The notes beneath the pieces are model-generated. The model was not told the DNA's origin. It worked only from the letters and a program-made list of their open reading frames with translations, and ran no database searches. This document shows positions 52,580-61,706 of a DNA stretch of 64,000 nucleotides, one piece after another. Each line of letters begins with the position of its first letter. Position 1 is the stretch's first letter. Both the position numbers and the translations under genes were made by a program. The DNA is from Undaria pinnatifida (Eukaryota; Sar; Phaeophyceae; Laminariales; Alariaceae), in NCBI GenBank assembly GCA_012845835.1, contig JABAKD010000021.1, positions 5,408,477-5,472,476 on the forward strand. The letters are read 5' to 3'.

Positions 52580-53000
52580 TTGATCTTCACAAGTACTAGA
52601 CGTTGCATTTTGAAGACTGAGTGAGGCGGCTCAAGCCATGGTACTCATATGTATAGCCTAGTCTATGTATAATTGTGATTTTTTTTTCCCTTCGGACACA
52701 TCTCTTCTTCGTGCTCGCACCTTTGCCCGAAACGTCGGGTAGGGTGGGCTCAATTCGACCGTAGGGCTCACGTTGCCGGGGGTTTCGGCGCGATCCGTGC
52801 AGTGTGTCGCGCGTGGCAAGCCTATGAAACTTTTTGGCCTTGGGCACACTTGAGGCAAATCCCCGGGTTTCCGCAACATCCGCGGGGATTGGGTTTCTGC
52901 ATCCCCTATCCCCGTATACGCACGTATGCTTTTGATGCAAACCGCGTTTTGCTGCTCGTAGAGGGTACACGCACATTTATTTCTCAATTTTTGCACAGAG
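52580..53000. other. Region with an unassigned ORF
   Basis: A plus frame (52802-53095) reads FWPWAHLRQIPGFPQHPRGL and IRTYAFDANRVLLLVEGTRT. The composition is plausible but the overlapping minus frames are equally long, and I do not recognise either. Confidence 0.25.
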
Positions 53001-53250
53001 AACCATCCTACGATCCTGCCTACCAGCAGCAGTCCATCCCCCTAGCAGCAGCAGGCTGCAACTCTATGCGCGTGCGGCTGCTGCTGTTGTTGTAGGCGAT
53101 TACTTTGATCGGAGCCTGCGATGCTCTACCCACTTATACGCGACTACCTCTCGCTGCTGCTGCTTCTGCTGCTTCTGTCAAGTGACATGCCGGCATAACG
53201 TGTAAGGATCGTTTGAATATCAAATTAGTACTCAAACGGTCCTCACATTT
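53001..53250 (+). repeat. Repeat Q, copy 1
   Basis: Contains CAGCAGCAG runs, GAGCCTGCGATGCTCTACCC, CTCTCGCTGCTGCTGCTTCT and CTTCTGTCAAGTGACATGCC. It ends with an imperfect hairpin, AAGGATCGTTTGAATATC ... TACTCAAACGGTCCT. Homologous to 54555-54840. Confidence 0.68.
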
Positions 53251-53277
53251 ATTGTTCATGTTGGTGTGTTTCTTATA

Positions 53278-54245
53278 TTAAAAAAAATGAAAATATACTC
53301 CAGCTTGCTGTGAGATCGAAGATTTTGTCGAAACTCATCATTGCAAGCTGTGTGTGATATTGCGATCGAGCGTATTACGGCTTGTGTGTCCTCATTAAGG
53401 ATATAGGTCGGCGACTCCCCTTACAACTACAGTGTAGCTATCAGGGTTAACAGGGTGATGTTAGGCAGTCTGTGCGCGGAAACTATTAAACTCGTTTCTT
53501 AGGGGGACAAATTCTGACAGCTGTGGAGGGAAACGTATCCGTTTATCAACTGAATCCTGTAAGTCGAATAACCGAGGGGAGGGCGGAGTTTTGGAGGACG
53601 TGGGGGCCTGGTTTTGATCAAGAGGGAGCGGGGTTTGGGGGGGGGGGGGGGGCGGGGGGGCGGACGGGCGGGCAATTTGTGCGTGGAAGCTATAAATCCT
53701 TTAATAAAGGGGATAAATGTGACGGTTTTGGGAAAAAAAAAAAAAATGCACCAATTTATCATAGGGGGGGGTTGGGGCGGGGGTGATGCGGGTGAGACAG
53801 CTCAATCTGTGCGTGGAAACTATACAATATTTTGAGGGGATAAATCTGACGGTTTTGGAAAGAATGCATCAGTTTATCATGCATATCCTGGGTAAGTCGT
53901 ACAATCAGTGAGTAGAGAGAGGGCGGAGTGTTCGAGGGGGTTGGGGGTGGGATAGGGTGGGGGGGTTGGGGCGGTGGCGGGTGGGGGCGGGGGGAGGGGC
54001 TTTAGGTGGCGGTTTGTTACACGTGTGGTGCTAGGTCTAGGCGATGGTGCGCGTGGTGGGGAAGAAGGGGGCGTTCGGGGCGGGGGTGTGGGGGGGAAGC
54101 AGCGGCATGGATGGCTCTAGAAAGATGATGAGGTGATATCCAGTGCGTGAAGAGTTTATTAATCTAGCGGATTTCGATGTCAGGTGGGGCGTTTTAGCAA
54201 GGGAGAGCGAGAAGGGGGGGGGGTGGGGGGGCGGGGAGGGAGGTT
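53278..54245 (+). mobile_element. Family T repeat, plus orientation, long copy
   Basis: Starts AAAATATACTCCAGCTTGCT and carries all blocks: TCATTAAGGATATAGGTCGG, AGTCTGTGCGCGGAAACTAT, GGACGTGGGGGCCTGGTTTT. Two further subrepeats (53678 and 53810, GGATAAATGTGACGGTTTTG and GATAAATCTGACGGTTTTGG) follow, then the interior GTGTGGTGCTAGGTCTAGGC and ATCTAGCGGATTTCGATGTC blocks and several G-runs. It is the best copy from which to build a consensus. No coding sequence. Confidence 0.75.
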
Positions 54246-54249
54246 TAGG

Positions 54250-54540
54250 TCACAAAAAATATTCAAATACACTCCGGCTGTGAGATCAAAGATATGTAGG
54301 GGCTTGTTATACCCGTAGTGCTAGGTCTGGGAGATCGTGCGGGTGGTGGAGAAAAGAGGGGGCGTTGGAGTTGAGAGGGGTAAGGGGAAAGAATGAAAAC
54401 TACGTCATGGATGGTCAGAAAGATAATGACGTGATATCAACTGCGTAAAGGTGTTCATTACTCTGGTCGATTCCGGTTGGGAGTGGGGCGTTTGAACTAA
54501 CTAGGCGGAAAAAAAAATTAAAAGGGGGGGGGGGGGGGGG
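54250..54540 (+). mobile_element. Family T repeat, internally deleted copy
   Basis: ATTCAAATACACTCCGGCTG is followed after about 30 bp by the interior block (TAGTGCTAGGTCTGGGAGAT, CTCTGGTCGATTCCGGTTGG). It closes with a G-run at about 54524-54540. The same deletion style occurs at 47570. Confidence 0.65.
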
Positions 54541-54554
54541 ATATATATAGACTA

Positions 54555-55340
54555 GTCTAACACCGCACCATACCAAGAGAGCACAACGCTACAACCCTGC
54601 CACACAGCAGCAGCGGTAGGCAACACCATTTATGTAACATCGCAAATGACAGACAGCAGACAACATCCGGACAGCACAGCGCTAGCCTGCGATGATCTAC
54701 CCGCCTATACGCCACTACCTCTCGCTGCTGCTACTGCTGCTTCTATCTGCTGCTTCTGTCAAGTGACATGCTGGCGTAAAGTGTAAGGATCGTTCAATAT
54801 CACATTAGTAATTGAACGGTCCTGATATTTATGTTCTTGTTGGTGTCCTTTTTACCGGTGTATGATGTCGTACCGTACCATACCAAGAGAGCACAACGCT
54901 ATATACAAACTCTACCCTACAGCAGCAGCGGTAGGCAACACTATGTAAGATCGCAGATGACAGACAGCAGACAACATGTGGAGAGCAAAACGCTACAACC
55001 CTGCTGCACAGCAGCAGCGGTATGTGACAACATTTATGTGCGCTTGGCGTGTCCTCGCTATGCTGCGGCGAGTTGCTTGTGTCGGAGCCTGTCATAATTT
55101 ATCACCCCACCATACCGCACGTTTCTGCTGTGCTGCCGCTCTGGGTGCGCGTGTCCATCGATGCGGAAACATAGGGACCTTTGTTTGTAATAATAACAAT
55201 GTAGATACCAACCCATCCTTATACATTTACGTCCACAGAGGCAGTTCTTTAACGAGTATCTTTTCTGTTTTATTGCGAAGATCGCGGATGGCAGACAGCA
55301 GACAACGCGCGGGAAGCAAAACGCTACAGGTAGGACCATG
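54555..55340 (+). repeat. Repeat Q, copies 2-4 in tandem
   Basis: The block ACCATACCAAGAGAGCACAA, CAGCAGCAGCGGTAGGCAAC, GACAGACAGCAGACAACAT recurs at 54568, 54881 and, partly, at 54975 and 55275-55325. The middle part (54677-54840) repeats the 53.1-kb copy including the hairpin AAGGATCGTTC...GAACGGTCCT. Small overlapping frames on both strands are not conserved between copies. Confidence 0.68.
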
Positions 55341-55424
55341 TGCGTGAGCGTGCTGTATCATCTCTTTACGGTGGCGAGTTGCTTTTTTCTTTTTCATAGG
55401 ATATAATATACTATAAAAAATGAA

Positions 55425-55845
55425 AATTCACATAGCTATCAGGGTCAAAAGGGTGATTGATGTCAGTCAGTCTGTGCGCGGAAACTATAAAACCCATTTC
55501 TGAGGGGGACAAAATCTGACAGCTGTGGAGGAAAACGTATTCGTTTATCGAGTGAATCCTGTAAGTCGAATAACCGGTGAGGGGGGGGCGGAGTTTTGAA
55601 GGACGTGGGGGCCTGGTTTCGATCAAAAGCGAGCGGGGTTGGACGGGGGGCGGAAGGGGGGGGGGGGGGGCAATTTGTGCGTAGAAGCTATAAATAAATC
55701 CTTTTAAGGGGATAAATCTGACGGTTTTGGGAAAAAAAAAACTGAAAAAAAAAAATGCACCAGTTTATCATAGAGGAGGGGGGGGGGGGTTGGGGCGGGG
55801 GGGGGGCGGGGGGGGCAGCTCAATCTGTGCGTGGAAACTATAGCA
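55425..55845 (+). mobile_element. Family T repeat, copy lacking most of its terminal arm
   Basis: After TATAAAAAATGAAAATTCAC it jumps to CATAGCTATCAGGGTCAAAA and then follows the consensus (GCGCGGAAACTATAAAACCC, GACGTGGGGGCCTGGTTTCG, GATAAATCTGACGGTTTTGG) to GTGCGTGGAAACTATAG. G-runs of 8-13 are at the usual sites. An ATATATATAT run follows at 55846-55864. Confidence 0.72.
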
Positions 55846-56272
55846 TATATATATATATATATATGTCACGTGTTATTGTCCTCTTGCTCCATCGCTCTCA
55901 ATATGTGCCGCATCTCAACCCACACGTGCCCCTTCCCGCTTCCTGGCCGTCCCTAATATGCTGGAGTTCGAATAGTGACGCTCTTCTCGAAATCGTACAT
56001 ATCATACGACGGTGTAAAAGTTTTGCGTGCGTTATCAAGGAGTGGCGCTGTGTGTATTTTCTCAAAATCAGATCGGTCGTGGGCACGTCTATATTAATAT
56101 CGAGTATTATACCCAAAAAGTGCTAAAAGTACTGCTTTTGGGTACACCCAAGAAGCTTTTTTTTTGTGCGGGTGAACTGCGAATTCATTGTTTTTCCGGG
56201 CAAGTTTTTTTTTTTTCATGTATTACAAACAAAAATGGTCATCGCGTCGGGTAGTGAAAATGATGTGTTCTT
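55846..56272. other. Spacer, nothing recognised
   Basis: Plus and minus frames overlap without motif. Poly-T runs occur at 56158-56165 and 56206-56217. Confidence 0.35.
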
Positions 56273-56522
56273 GACTGATTCTACGATAGACCCCCCCTCA
56301 AACAGCGATTTTGTTTAAGAACGAACGTTTCACGGCTGCTCGACACGAGGAATGATGCGATGAAGAAAATTTCCTCATCTATGTCATTGGTTGCAAAGTA
56401 CTATCGAACGATGACGTAGGGGTGGCAAGGGGCACCGTGTTTCGGGAGGTACGGCTGGGAGCTGGTTTCAGAACCGGCGATTTCGTTCAAGAAAAGTTGG
56501 GGGGGGCTATCGTAGAACGACT
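56273..56522. mobile_element. MITE family M1, copy 3 (inverted relative to copies 1 and 2)
   Basis: Left GACTGATTCTACGATAGACC and right GGGGCTATCGTAGAACGACT give the cleanest view of the M1 terminal inverted repeat (about 22 bp). The interior matches copies 1 and 2 in reverse complement (CTGCTCGACACGAGGAATGA, GAGCTGGTTTCAGAACCGGC). Confidence 0.8.
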
Positions 56523-57063
56523 CCCTTGCGCCACTCCCCTTGGCACTTACTTCCCGGAGGGGAACCTTGTACATCCTATTCTTTAACCGCTCGCGTCACA
56601 CAAATTAGTAGGTTTGGACATTGCAAGCCGCTCAACCAACTGGGGGGGGGGGGGGGGGGGGGGGGGCAGTAGATCGACGTATCTCCTCGCCCCTCGTAGG
56701 AGCCAGGCGTTCTTGTCGGATAACGAGAAGAACAATTTGTTTCCGATTCGAAAACCGATTCGACTCTCATTTATTGCCGCCGTGTGAAACTTCAGTACTT
56801 CTGTATGTCCCTGGTGGATATGGTATCATACGTGAAATACGCGTCATATTCCGTAGAACGCGAAAGTATCACCCAGGGCGCGCAGATGAACTCCAACGAA
56901 GTTCTCGATCCCGCAGGCCTGTCCTTCGCTTGTCGCTTTGCGTGTCAAGAGGCTCTGGCGCGCCCACTCACCTCGCGATACCTTGTTGTGCTTGGTACCT
57001 ACCTGACGCAAAGCCCGTTTTGGACGAACTCCACGAGCGACAACACAGCGATATCCTCCAGCT
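56523..57063. other. Region with a 25-base poly-G run and competing frames
   Basis: G-run at 56642-56666. Three long plus/minus frames overlap between 56.62 and 57.26 kb (167, 157 and 94 codons) and cannot all be real. None shows a recognised motif. Confidence 0.3.
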
Positions 57064-57219
57064 ATGGCGAGGCCTATTTCAGCCGCAGCCGCGGCGGTGG
57101 CACTGCTCCAAACTTCCGGGTTGATCAACGCCGCTCTGGCATCGTTTTTGTTTCAGGGGGACGAGGTGAATGGATACACCTACACAGCACAAGTACAGCA
57201 GTACATCTACTATTATTGA
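57064..57219 (+). CDS. Small ORF with a signal-peptide-like start, 51 residues
   Basis: MARPISAAAAAVALLQTSGL then INAALASFLFQGDEVNGYTY. It has a short basic start, an Ala/Leu-rich hydrophobic core and small residues before a polar segment, as in a secretory signal. It ends with a TGA after YIYYY. A GTACAG donor-like site inside (about 57191) would make it a first exon of a longer secreted protein. The frame overlaps the longer frames mentioned for 56.6-57.26 kb in another register. Confidence 0.33.
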   Translation: MARPISAAAAAVALLQTSGLINAALASFLFQGDEVNGYTYTAQVQQYIYYY

Positions 57220-57288
57220 GGAACAGAAATCTGGGTTTGTTGTCAGTTCTACACTGACCTCAGCATAAAGTCAAACTCCAGGGTTTCC

Positions 57289-57398
57289 TATTACGGAGGA
57301 CGATAGTAAATAGGACCAAATATTGGCAGTAAAAATATATGAATATAGAGGTTTTTTGTGTTCACAGTAGGTCCTATTTACTAGGGCCTCCCGTAATA
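57289..57398. mobile_element. Small MITE (family M3), copy 2
   Basis: TA-TTACGGAGGACGATAGTAAA at the left and CTAGGGCCTCCCGTAA-TA at the right. It is the reverse complement of the 11744-11862 copy. Length is 110 bp with a probable TA target duplication. Confidence 0.76.
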
Positions 57399-58390
57399 CT
57401 GTGTTGCTGAAAGCATTCGTCAAAACTGCGTTTCATGTCCACCCGGTTTCTTATTGGGCACCCTGTGCATACTCTATTAATAGTCTACTTCTGTCAAATG
57501 TCAAGTTTCGGAATGCTGCCGCAGGCTGGGTTCTTGTTTGGGATATATAGAGGCTGCGTTCTGCGCCAACTTCGGTACTTCGGCTACCATCTTTCTTATT
57601 TTTCTGTACCCGATAAATGCTATAATTTGTTTTTTTAACCCGTCTTCTTATTTGGTTGTGCCGTGCACACCGTGTTGCCACACCGTGTTATCATGCGTGC
57701 ATGTTACTGATGTATGATATTATAAAAATTAAAATACACTATATGCTATATAACACAACTTACTTACACAAATTTTGGGCCCATGTTTTATTACGGAAAC
57801 ACGAAGAGGGCGGACTTACGTTAAAGCAGGGAAAACGTGCAGAATAATATCACAATACAAAGCAAGAGTCACCATGTACGTGCTAGGCACGTGTTGTGCA
57901 GGACCTGATTGATTGCACTATTGACACGCACCTTAGATTCAAGAGCGGCGCATGCCATGCAGCTTCGTGTGTTTGTTTGAGGGCTTTTCTGTTTGCATGC
58001 GGTCGATCGTAGTTTGTTGTTTGGACACATTCTGCCTGTGAAACCCCACTACTGCTTGCTGTGCGTAATGCAGGATACCCAATAAGAAACAGAGAAACTG
58101 ACCCAGAGGCTTTGTTTCTTGATCCTGAGACAGTGCGTCATTTAGACTAGCTTTTAATATAGACTATAACGGCTCCCGGATTTAACAATTTCCTGTAGAC
58201 TAAACATCAACGCGTCAACCTGCGTTTTATGTTACGTCTTGCACTGACGACGTAGTATATTGGAAACATAAACCCACACTGCTGTTTCCATGTGGTCCGT
58301 CGCCGATTTCGCGGGTGCAGGTCTAGCATTGCTGATCGTCGTAGGCATACACTGTGCTGCTAGCGTTGCATAGACTAGTCTATACAGTAG
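57399..58390. other. 1-kb spacer, nothing recognised
   Basis: A family T-like start AAATTAAAATACACTATATG at about 57728 is not followed by the rest of the element. No supported gene. Confidence 0.35.
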
Positions 58391-58690
58391 CCGGTCGCCC
58401 CGGTGGCGTATCAGGTTATCCTCGAGCCTGGTATAGGTTAGTTTCGTGAGTTCGAGCCCCGCCGGGTGCACACTCGTATAAATTCGTTTGGACTTTTTCT
58501 TGTGCACAAATTGACTTGCGGAAAGCGCGAGAGCGTGAGTTAGCAACATTCGATGAACAATCGACGAGCAGTGGGATTGCTGGACCCTATATGCGCGATA
58601 AAAATTGAAGGCAAGAAGCGGGGGGAAGAAGGGACGACACCTGTGACCACGGCTTGTCCGGAAGCTGGAAAGCAAAAGTGTACGAAAAAA
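58391..58690 (+). mobile_element. tRNA-derived SINE, copy 3
   Basis: The best-preserved copy. A-box-like TGGCGTATCAGG is at 58404-58415 and B-box-like GAGTTCGAGCCCC at 58448-58460. A run of five T lies at 58494-58498. The tail block is CTTGTCCGGAAGCTGGAAAG, followed by an A-rich end. ATAGACTAGTCTA occurs just before (about 58372) and TATAGACTAGTCTAG just after (about 58693), a possible 13-bp target duplication, though this word is abundant locally. Confidence 0.9.
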
Positions 58691-58770
58691 ATATATAGAC
58701 TAGTCTAGACTATATAGTCTATAGTCTAGACTACATAGTCTAGTCTTGTCTAGTCTGGTCTAGTCTATAC
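58691..58770. repeat. TAGTCTAGACTA simple repeat
   Basis: About 75 bp consisting of repeated TAGACTAGTCTAGACTATAT-type and GTCTAGTCTGGTCTAGTCTA words. It is immediately downstream of SINE copy 3. Confidence 0.75.
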
Positions 58771-59383
58771 AGCCAATTTTACACAACAAAGTACGGATCA
58801 CGAAATAGTGCCAGTGCTATAGAATATGTACGATACGTGACTCTGAATGTAAATTTAAATGCGCTATGGCCGCGTGTGTATATGTCGCTTACATTCGGCC
58901 GATATTTTCACAAATCAATCCACATCCAGCACAGCTAGCGCCTGTACCGATGCCTCATAGAGACGAGCCCCGTGGCAACAAACTACGAGAGGACAGAGGG
59001 ACACATCGCACGGCAATGGATGATATGCAGCACGCTGTGTATATTTTATGACGCTCCTTTCAAATTTGAGCTTCTCTTTCCCCAGCCCACAGAAACAGCA
59101 TTCGTGTTTGTTTTGTTTTTCCGTCGCATTTATTATCCTCGCGTTATAGTCTCGCCCTACCTCCAAGTACTAATCCAGGTCCGTGTCGCATAGCGGGCCC
59201 TCCTCTCTCTTCCCCGCCACGGTGCGTGCCTTCATTTTTTCTCGCGAGAAGAACTCAGCATTTTGATCCGTTCCTTGTCGACTCACGTCGAATTGTGCGT
59301 ACCCACGCTACTAAACGTTCTCAGCAGGGTGATCCTTTTTTTTCTTGGATCCTTGCGAGTAAATAAAGTGAAATCTCACCACG
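58771..59383. other. Spacer with a dispersed repeat
   Basis: At 58918-59010, ACATCCAGCACAGCTAGCGC and GATGCCTCATAGAGACGAGC match a segment at 12187-12240 and, more weakly, 5466-5515. The frames are not conserved among the copies. Confidence 0.45.
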
Positions 59384-59458
59384 GTGAGAATCGAACTCAA
59401 GGACCGAACGCTAGCAGTATTCGAAGGTAACGACTAGACCACCGGGGCGACCGGCGCT
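59384..59458 (-). tRNA. tRNA-like sequence (pseudogene or SINE head)
   Basis: The minus strand starts near CCGGTCGCCCCGGTGGTCTA, the same 5' start as the SINE family. It has a GGT...ACC D-arm, a CGAAT/GTTCG anticodon stem, and a T-arm with TTCGATT loop (GAGTTCGATTCTC). The 3' strand CGTGGTG pairs with the 5' CGCCCCG at six of seven positions. The anticodon loop is nine bases (ACTGCTAGC) instead of seven and the outer T-stem pair is broken, so a functional tRNA is doubtful and the anticodon cannot be read with certainty. It may be a tRNA relative of the SINE ancestor. Confidence 0.5.
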
Positions 59459-59513
59459 GAAAAACAAAAACAAAAAACTGTGAGTGTGCAGCCCGATGTG
59501 CAACCCCATGTAG

Positions 59514-60000
59514 CGTGGCTACGTATAAAGCGAATAATGATCCACACGAACGAGAGATATTGGGTCGATTTTTATTCAAGGAGTCCCGTCATCCAGAGAA
59601 CGAAATCGCCGCAAGCAAGAAAGCTCGTACACTTCCCGTATTCCCTATTCGAATGCCTCGTGAAACCCAAGCAGCCCAGGCAGGGGCTACTATTGTGCGT
59701 GTCTCCAAAGAGCCCGGTCGTGTCGAGCTCACTCGGTGCTGTGCGCGTCCTTCACGTTTGAAATGACTTGCGTTTTAGATGGGCCGAAGGATATGACGCG
59801 CAACACTAGAAGACAAACAACCGATTGTCGACCACAAGGAAAAAGATCCACCCCCGGTGAGGAACCTTGTTTCGTACACCAACTGTTCCGTGTTGCCGGT
59901 TCGTGTGGACGCACCCTCCAATACACCCACAAACACCCGCCCGACGATTCTTTAGGCGAAGGTTCAATTTCAGATAAATATATTATCGCGTTCCGAGCAA
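59514..60000 (+). pseudogene. Exon-like frame pair, truncated by a MITE
   Basis: An acceptor-like CATGTAG precedes a frame reading VATYKANNDPHEREILGRFL, FKESRHPENEIAASKKARTL and IVRVSKEPGRVELTRC, ending at TGA 59764. A second frame, one register away and overlapping its end, continues with FTFEMTCVLDGPKDMTRN, TPGEEPCFVHQLFRVAGS, YTHKHPPDDSLGEGSISDKY and IIAFRARL. It runs exactly into the M2 MITE at 60001. Both parts look coding, so I infer one protein of about 170 residues with a frameshift near 59740 and a 3' end destroyed by the MITE. Family not recognised. Confidence 0.42.
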
Positions 60001-60262
60001 GGCTACGGTAGGGAGTACCCCCCCCCTTTTTCACCAGTCGCACGATACGAGTGACTCGGTACCTCCCTGACCAAAACACGTTAAACGACTTCGTTTGGCG
60101 CAACGCAGTAGGCTAACCATCCCGTTGAGGGTTCATATCCAAAAATTAAAGCAGCACGAAAACCTGTGGCCGCAAGGAACAGAGGAGTCACTCGCGCGGC
60201 TGACCCCGAACCACTGCAAAGAGAACGGTCCCTTATCATTGAAACAACCCCCCTACGGTGGC
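60001..60262. mobile_element. MITE family M2, copy 5
   Basis: Left GGCTACGGTAGGGAGTACCC and right ACCCCCCTACGGTGGC. Subterminal CAGTCGCACGATACGAGTGA and AGTCACTCGCGCGGCTGA correspond to the family palindromes. Length is 262 bp. It interrupts the preceding frame. Confidence 0.75.
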
Positions 60263-61349
60263 TTCGGCCCTCCGCGCTTCTCGGAATCTGCTCCTCGTTA
60301 CCTTACGTTACCGGTACTAGAAGCAGTAGGAGTGGGGAGAGTGACAGATGCTGGTTACCAAGCTACATGATATCCCTCTTGTGTGAAGCAGTGCTCTGCG
60401 GTATTGTCCTAGCAGTAGCTCCGCAAGGTGCCTTATGATGCAATGCTGCGCCATCGATAAGCGTCGCCGTGCTGTTCCCCGGACGTCACCTGGAAGCGAA
60501 TTCGGGGTTGAACAGAGGCATATGCTCGCCAGGAACATTTTGGGAGGGAAAAAAACACAAACAGGGACTCGGGAGCCAAAGACAGATACATGCTAGATAG
60601 GACTTACACCAATATTTACATATATTTCGAAATCTCCTTAGCAGTAGCACCGTTCGTCCCGATTGCTCGAAATGTAATTCGAGTGACAGTAAAATGGTGC
60701 ATGAGGCAAGCCTGCCTCTTGCTTGCAGCAGCCTGTGTTTGTTCTGGGAAAAGGAAGAAAATGAACCTTCGGTGGATTGTAAATGTGTGTTAAGCGCGAA
60801 GCAGGTGCACAAGGCGGTTGGAATTATTTCTTAGATTTCCGTTTTGCGTTTCCGTTGGTTTTGCTGTTCGATCTGGGAACGTTGAAATCATGACTGTTCG
60901 GCGTTGAATCTAATGATGCACATTGGAACTATTAATTGGAGCCGTTGTCAAAGCGTAAACACGACCTAAGAGACCCGGCAGTTTTAAGCAGGCACTGGAT
61001 AACGACGGCAGCACACCCGTATGTGCACGAACCCATTTCCTCATTCCCAAGAGGATTGCCTTGAATATTAGACGCTTCACCGCCGCGGCTTCGAACTCAA
61101 CAAAGATTCTTGTTCCCCAGAGAAGATCGTTTTTAACGGTCGGCTACGACGCCGTGTTTATAGAGTCGTTGCCGGGCTTACAATGATAAATCGTGGTCCA
61201 GGGCATTTCGCGAGATTTTGTCGTACACACGGGTTTAGCTAAAATATCAAGGATGAAAATCCTAATTCATTTTTATTTTGCGTCAAGGCCACAAAGCAGT
61301 TAACAACGCATTTTATTCTCCTTTTTTTCGTGAACTTGTTACCCGTCAG
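60263..61349. other. Upstream region of the EGCY-module exon
   Basis: No supported exon; short frames on both strands. The last 40 bp are pyrimidine-rich (TTATTCTCCTTTTTTTCGTG) and end in CCCGTCAG, a good splice acceptor for the next exon. Confidence 0.35.
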
Positions 61350-61706
61350 GTGTCCTCCGCTCGCGCTCGTGAGGCTGTCCGGGGTCGGGTTCACCTACGA
61401 CAAGGGCTGACACTGAGAGGCAACTATCTCCTCTCTGCCGCTGGTGACGAAATACACGTCGGCGTCAAGGGGGACAAACTTGGGTTGTTTGCAGAAATGG
61501 GCTTTCAAGCCTCGACCATCAACATTCGAAGTTTGCAGGAATCGGCTTGCACTGACGGTGCTTCGCCCGTTTCAGTGACCTCCACGGTGTTCCCCCTATT
61601 AGAAGGCTGTTATATTCCGTCCGTCGACGGCGACGGAGAGGTGTCGTACACAGCCACATCAGGCGCCGCATTTTTTTGGGTTCTCGACGGTGCCGCCTCG
61701 ACAGAT
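61350..61706 (+). CDS. Exon of a probable secreted/surface protein with an EGCY module (119 residues)
   Basis: A pyrimidine-rich tract and CAG precede 61350, and ACAGAT|GTAAGT ends the exon at 61706. The reading frame is phase 0 at both borders, so the exon is symmetrical. It encodes LTLRGNYLLSAAGDEIHVGV, DKLGLFAEMGFQASTINIRS, ESACTDGASPVSV and then FPLLEGCYIPSVDGDGEVSY and SGAAFFWVLDGAASTD. The last 45 residues (EGCY ... Y-T-x-x-SG ... W) recur in the exon at 63.3 kb. Cys residues and a beta-rich pattern fit an extracellular module. I do not recognise a named family. Confidence 0.5.
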
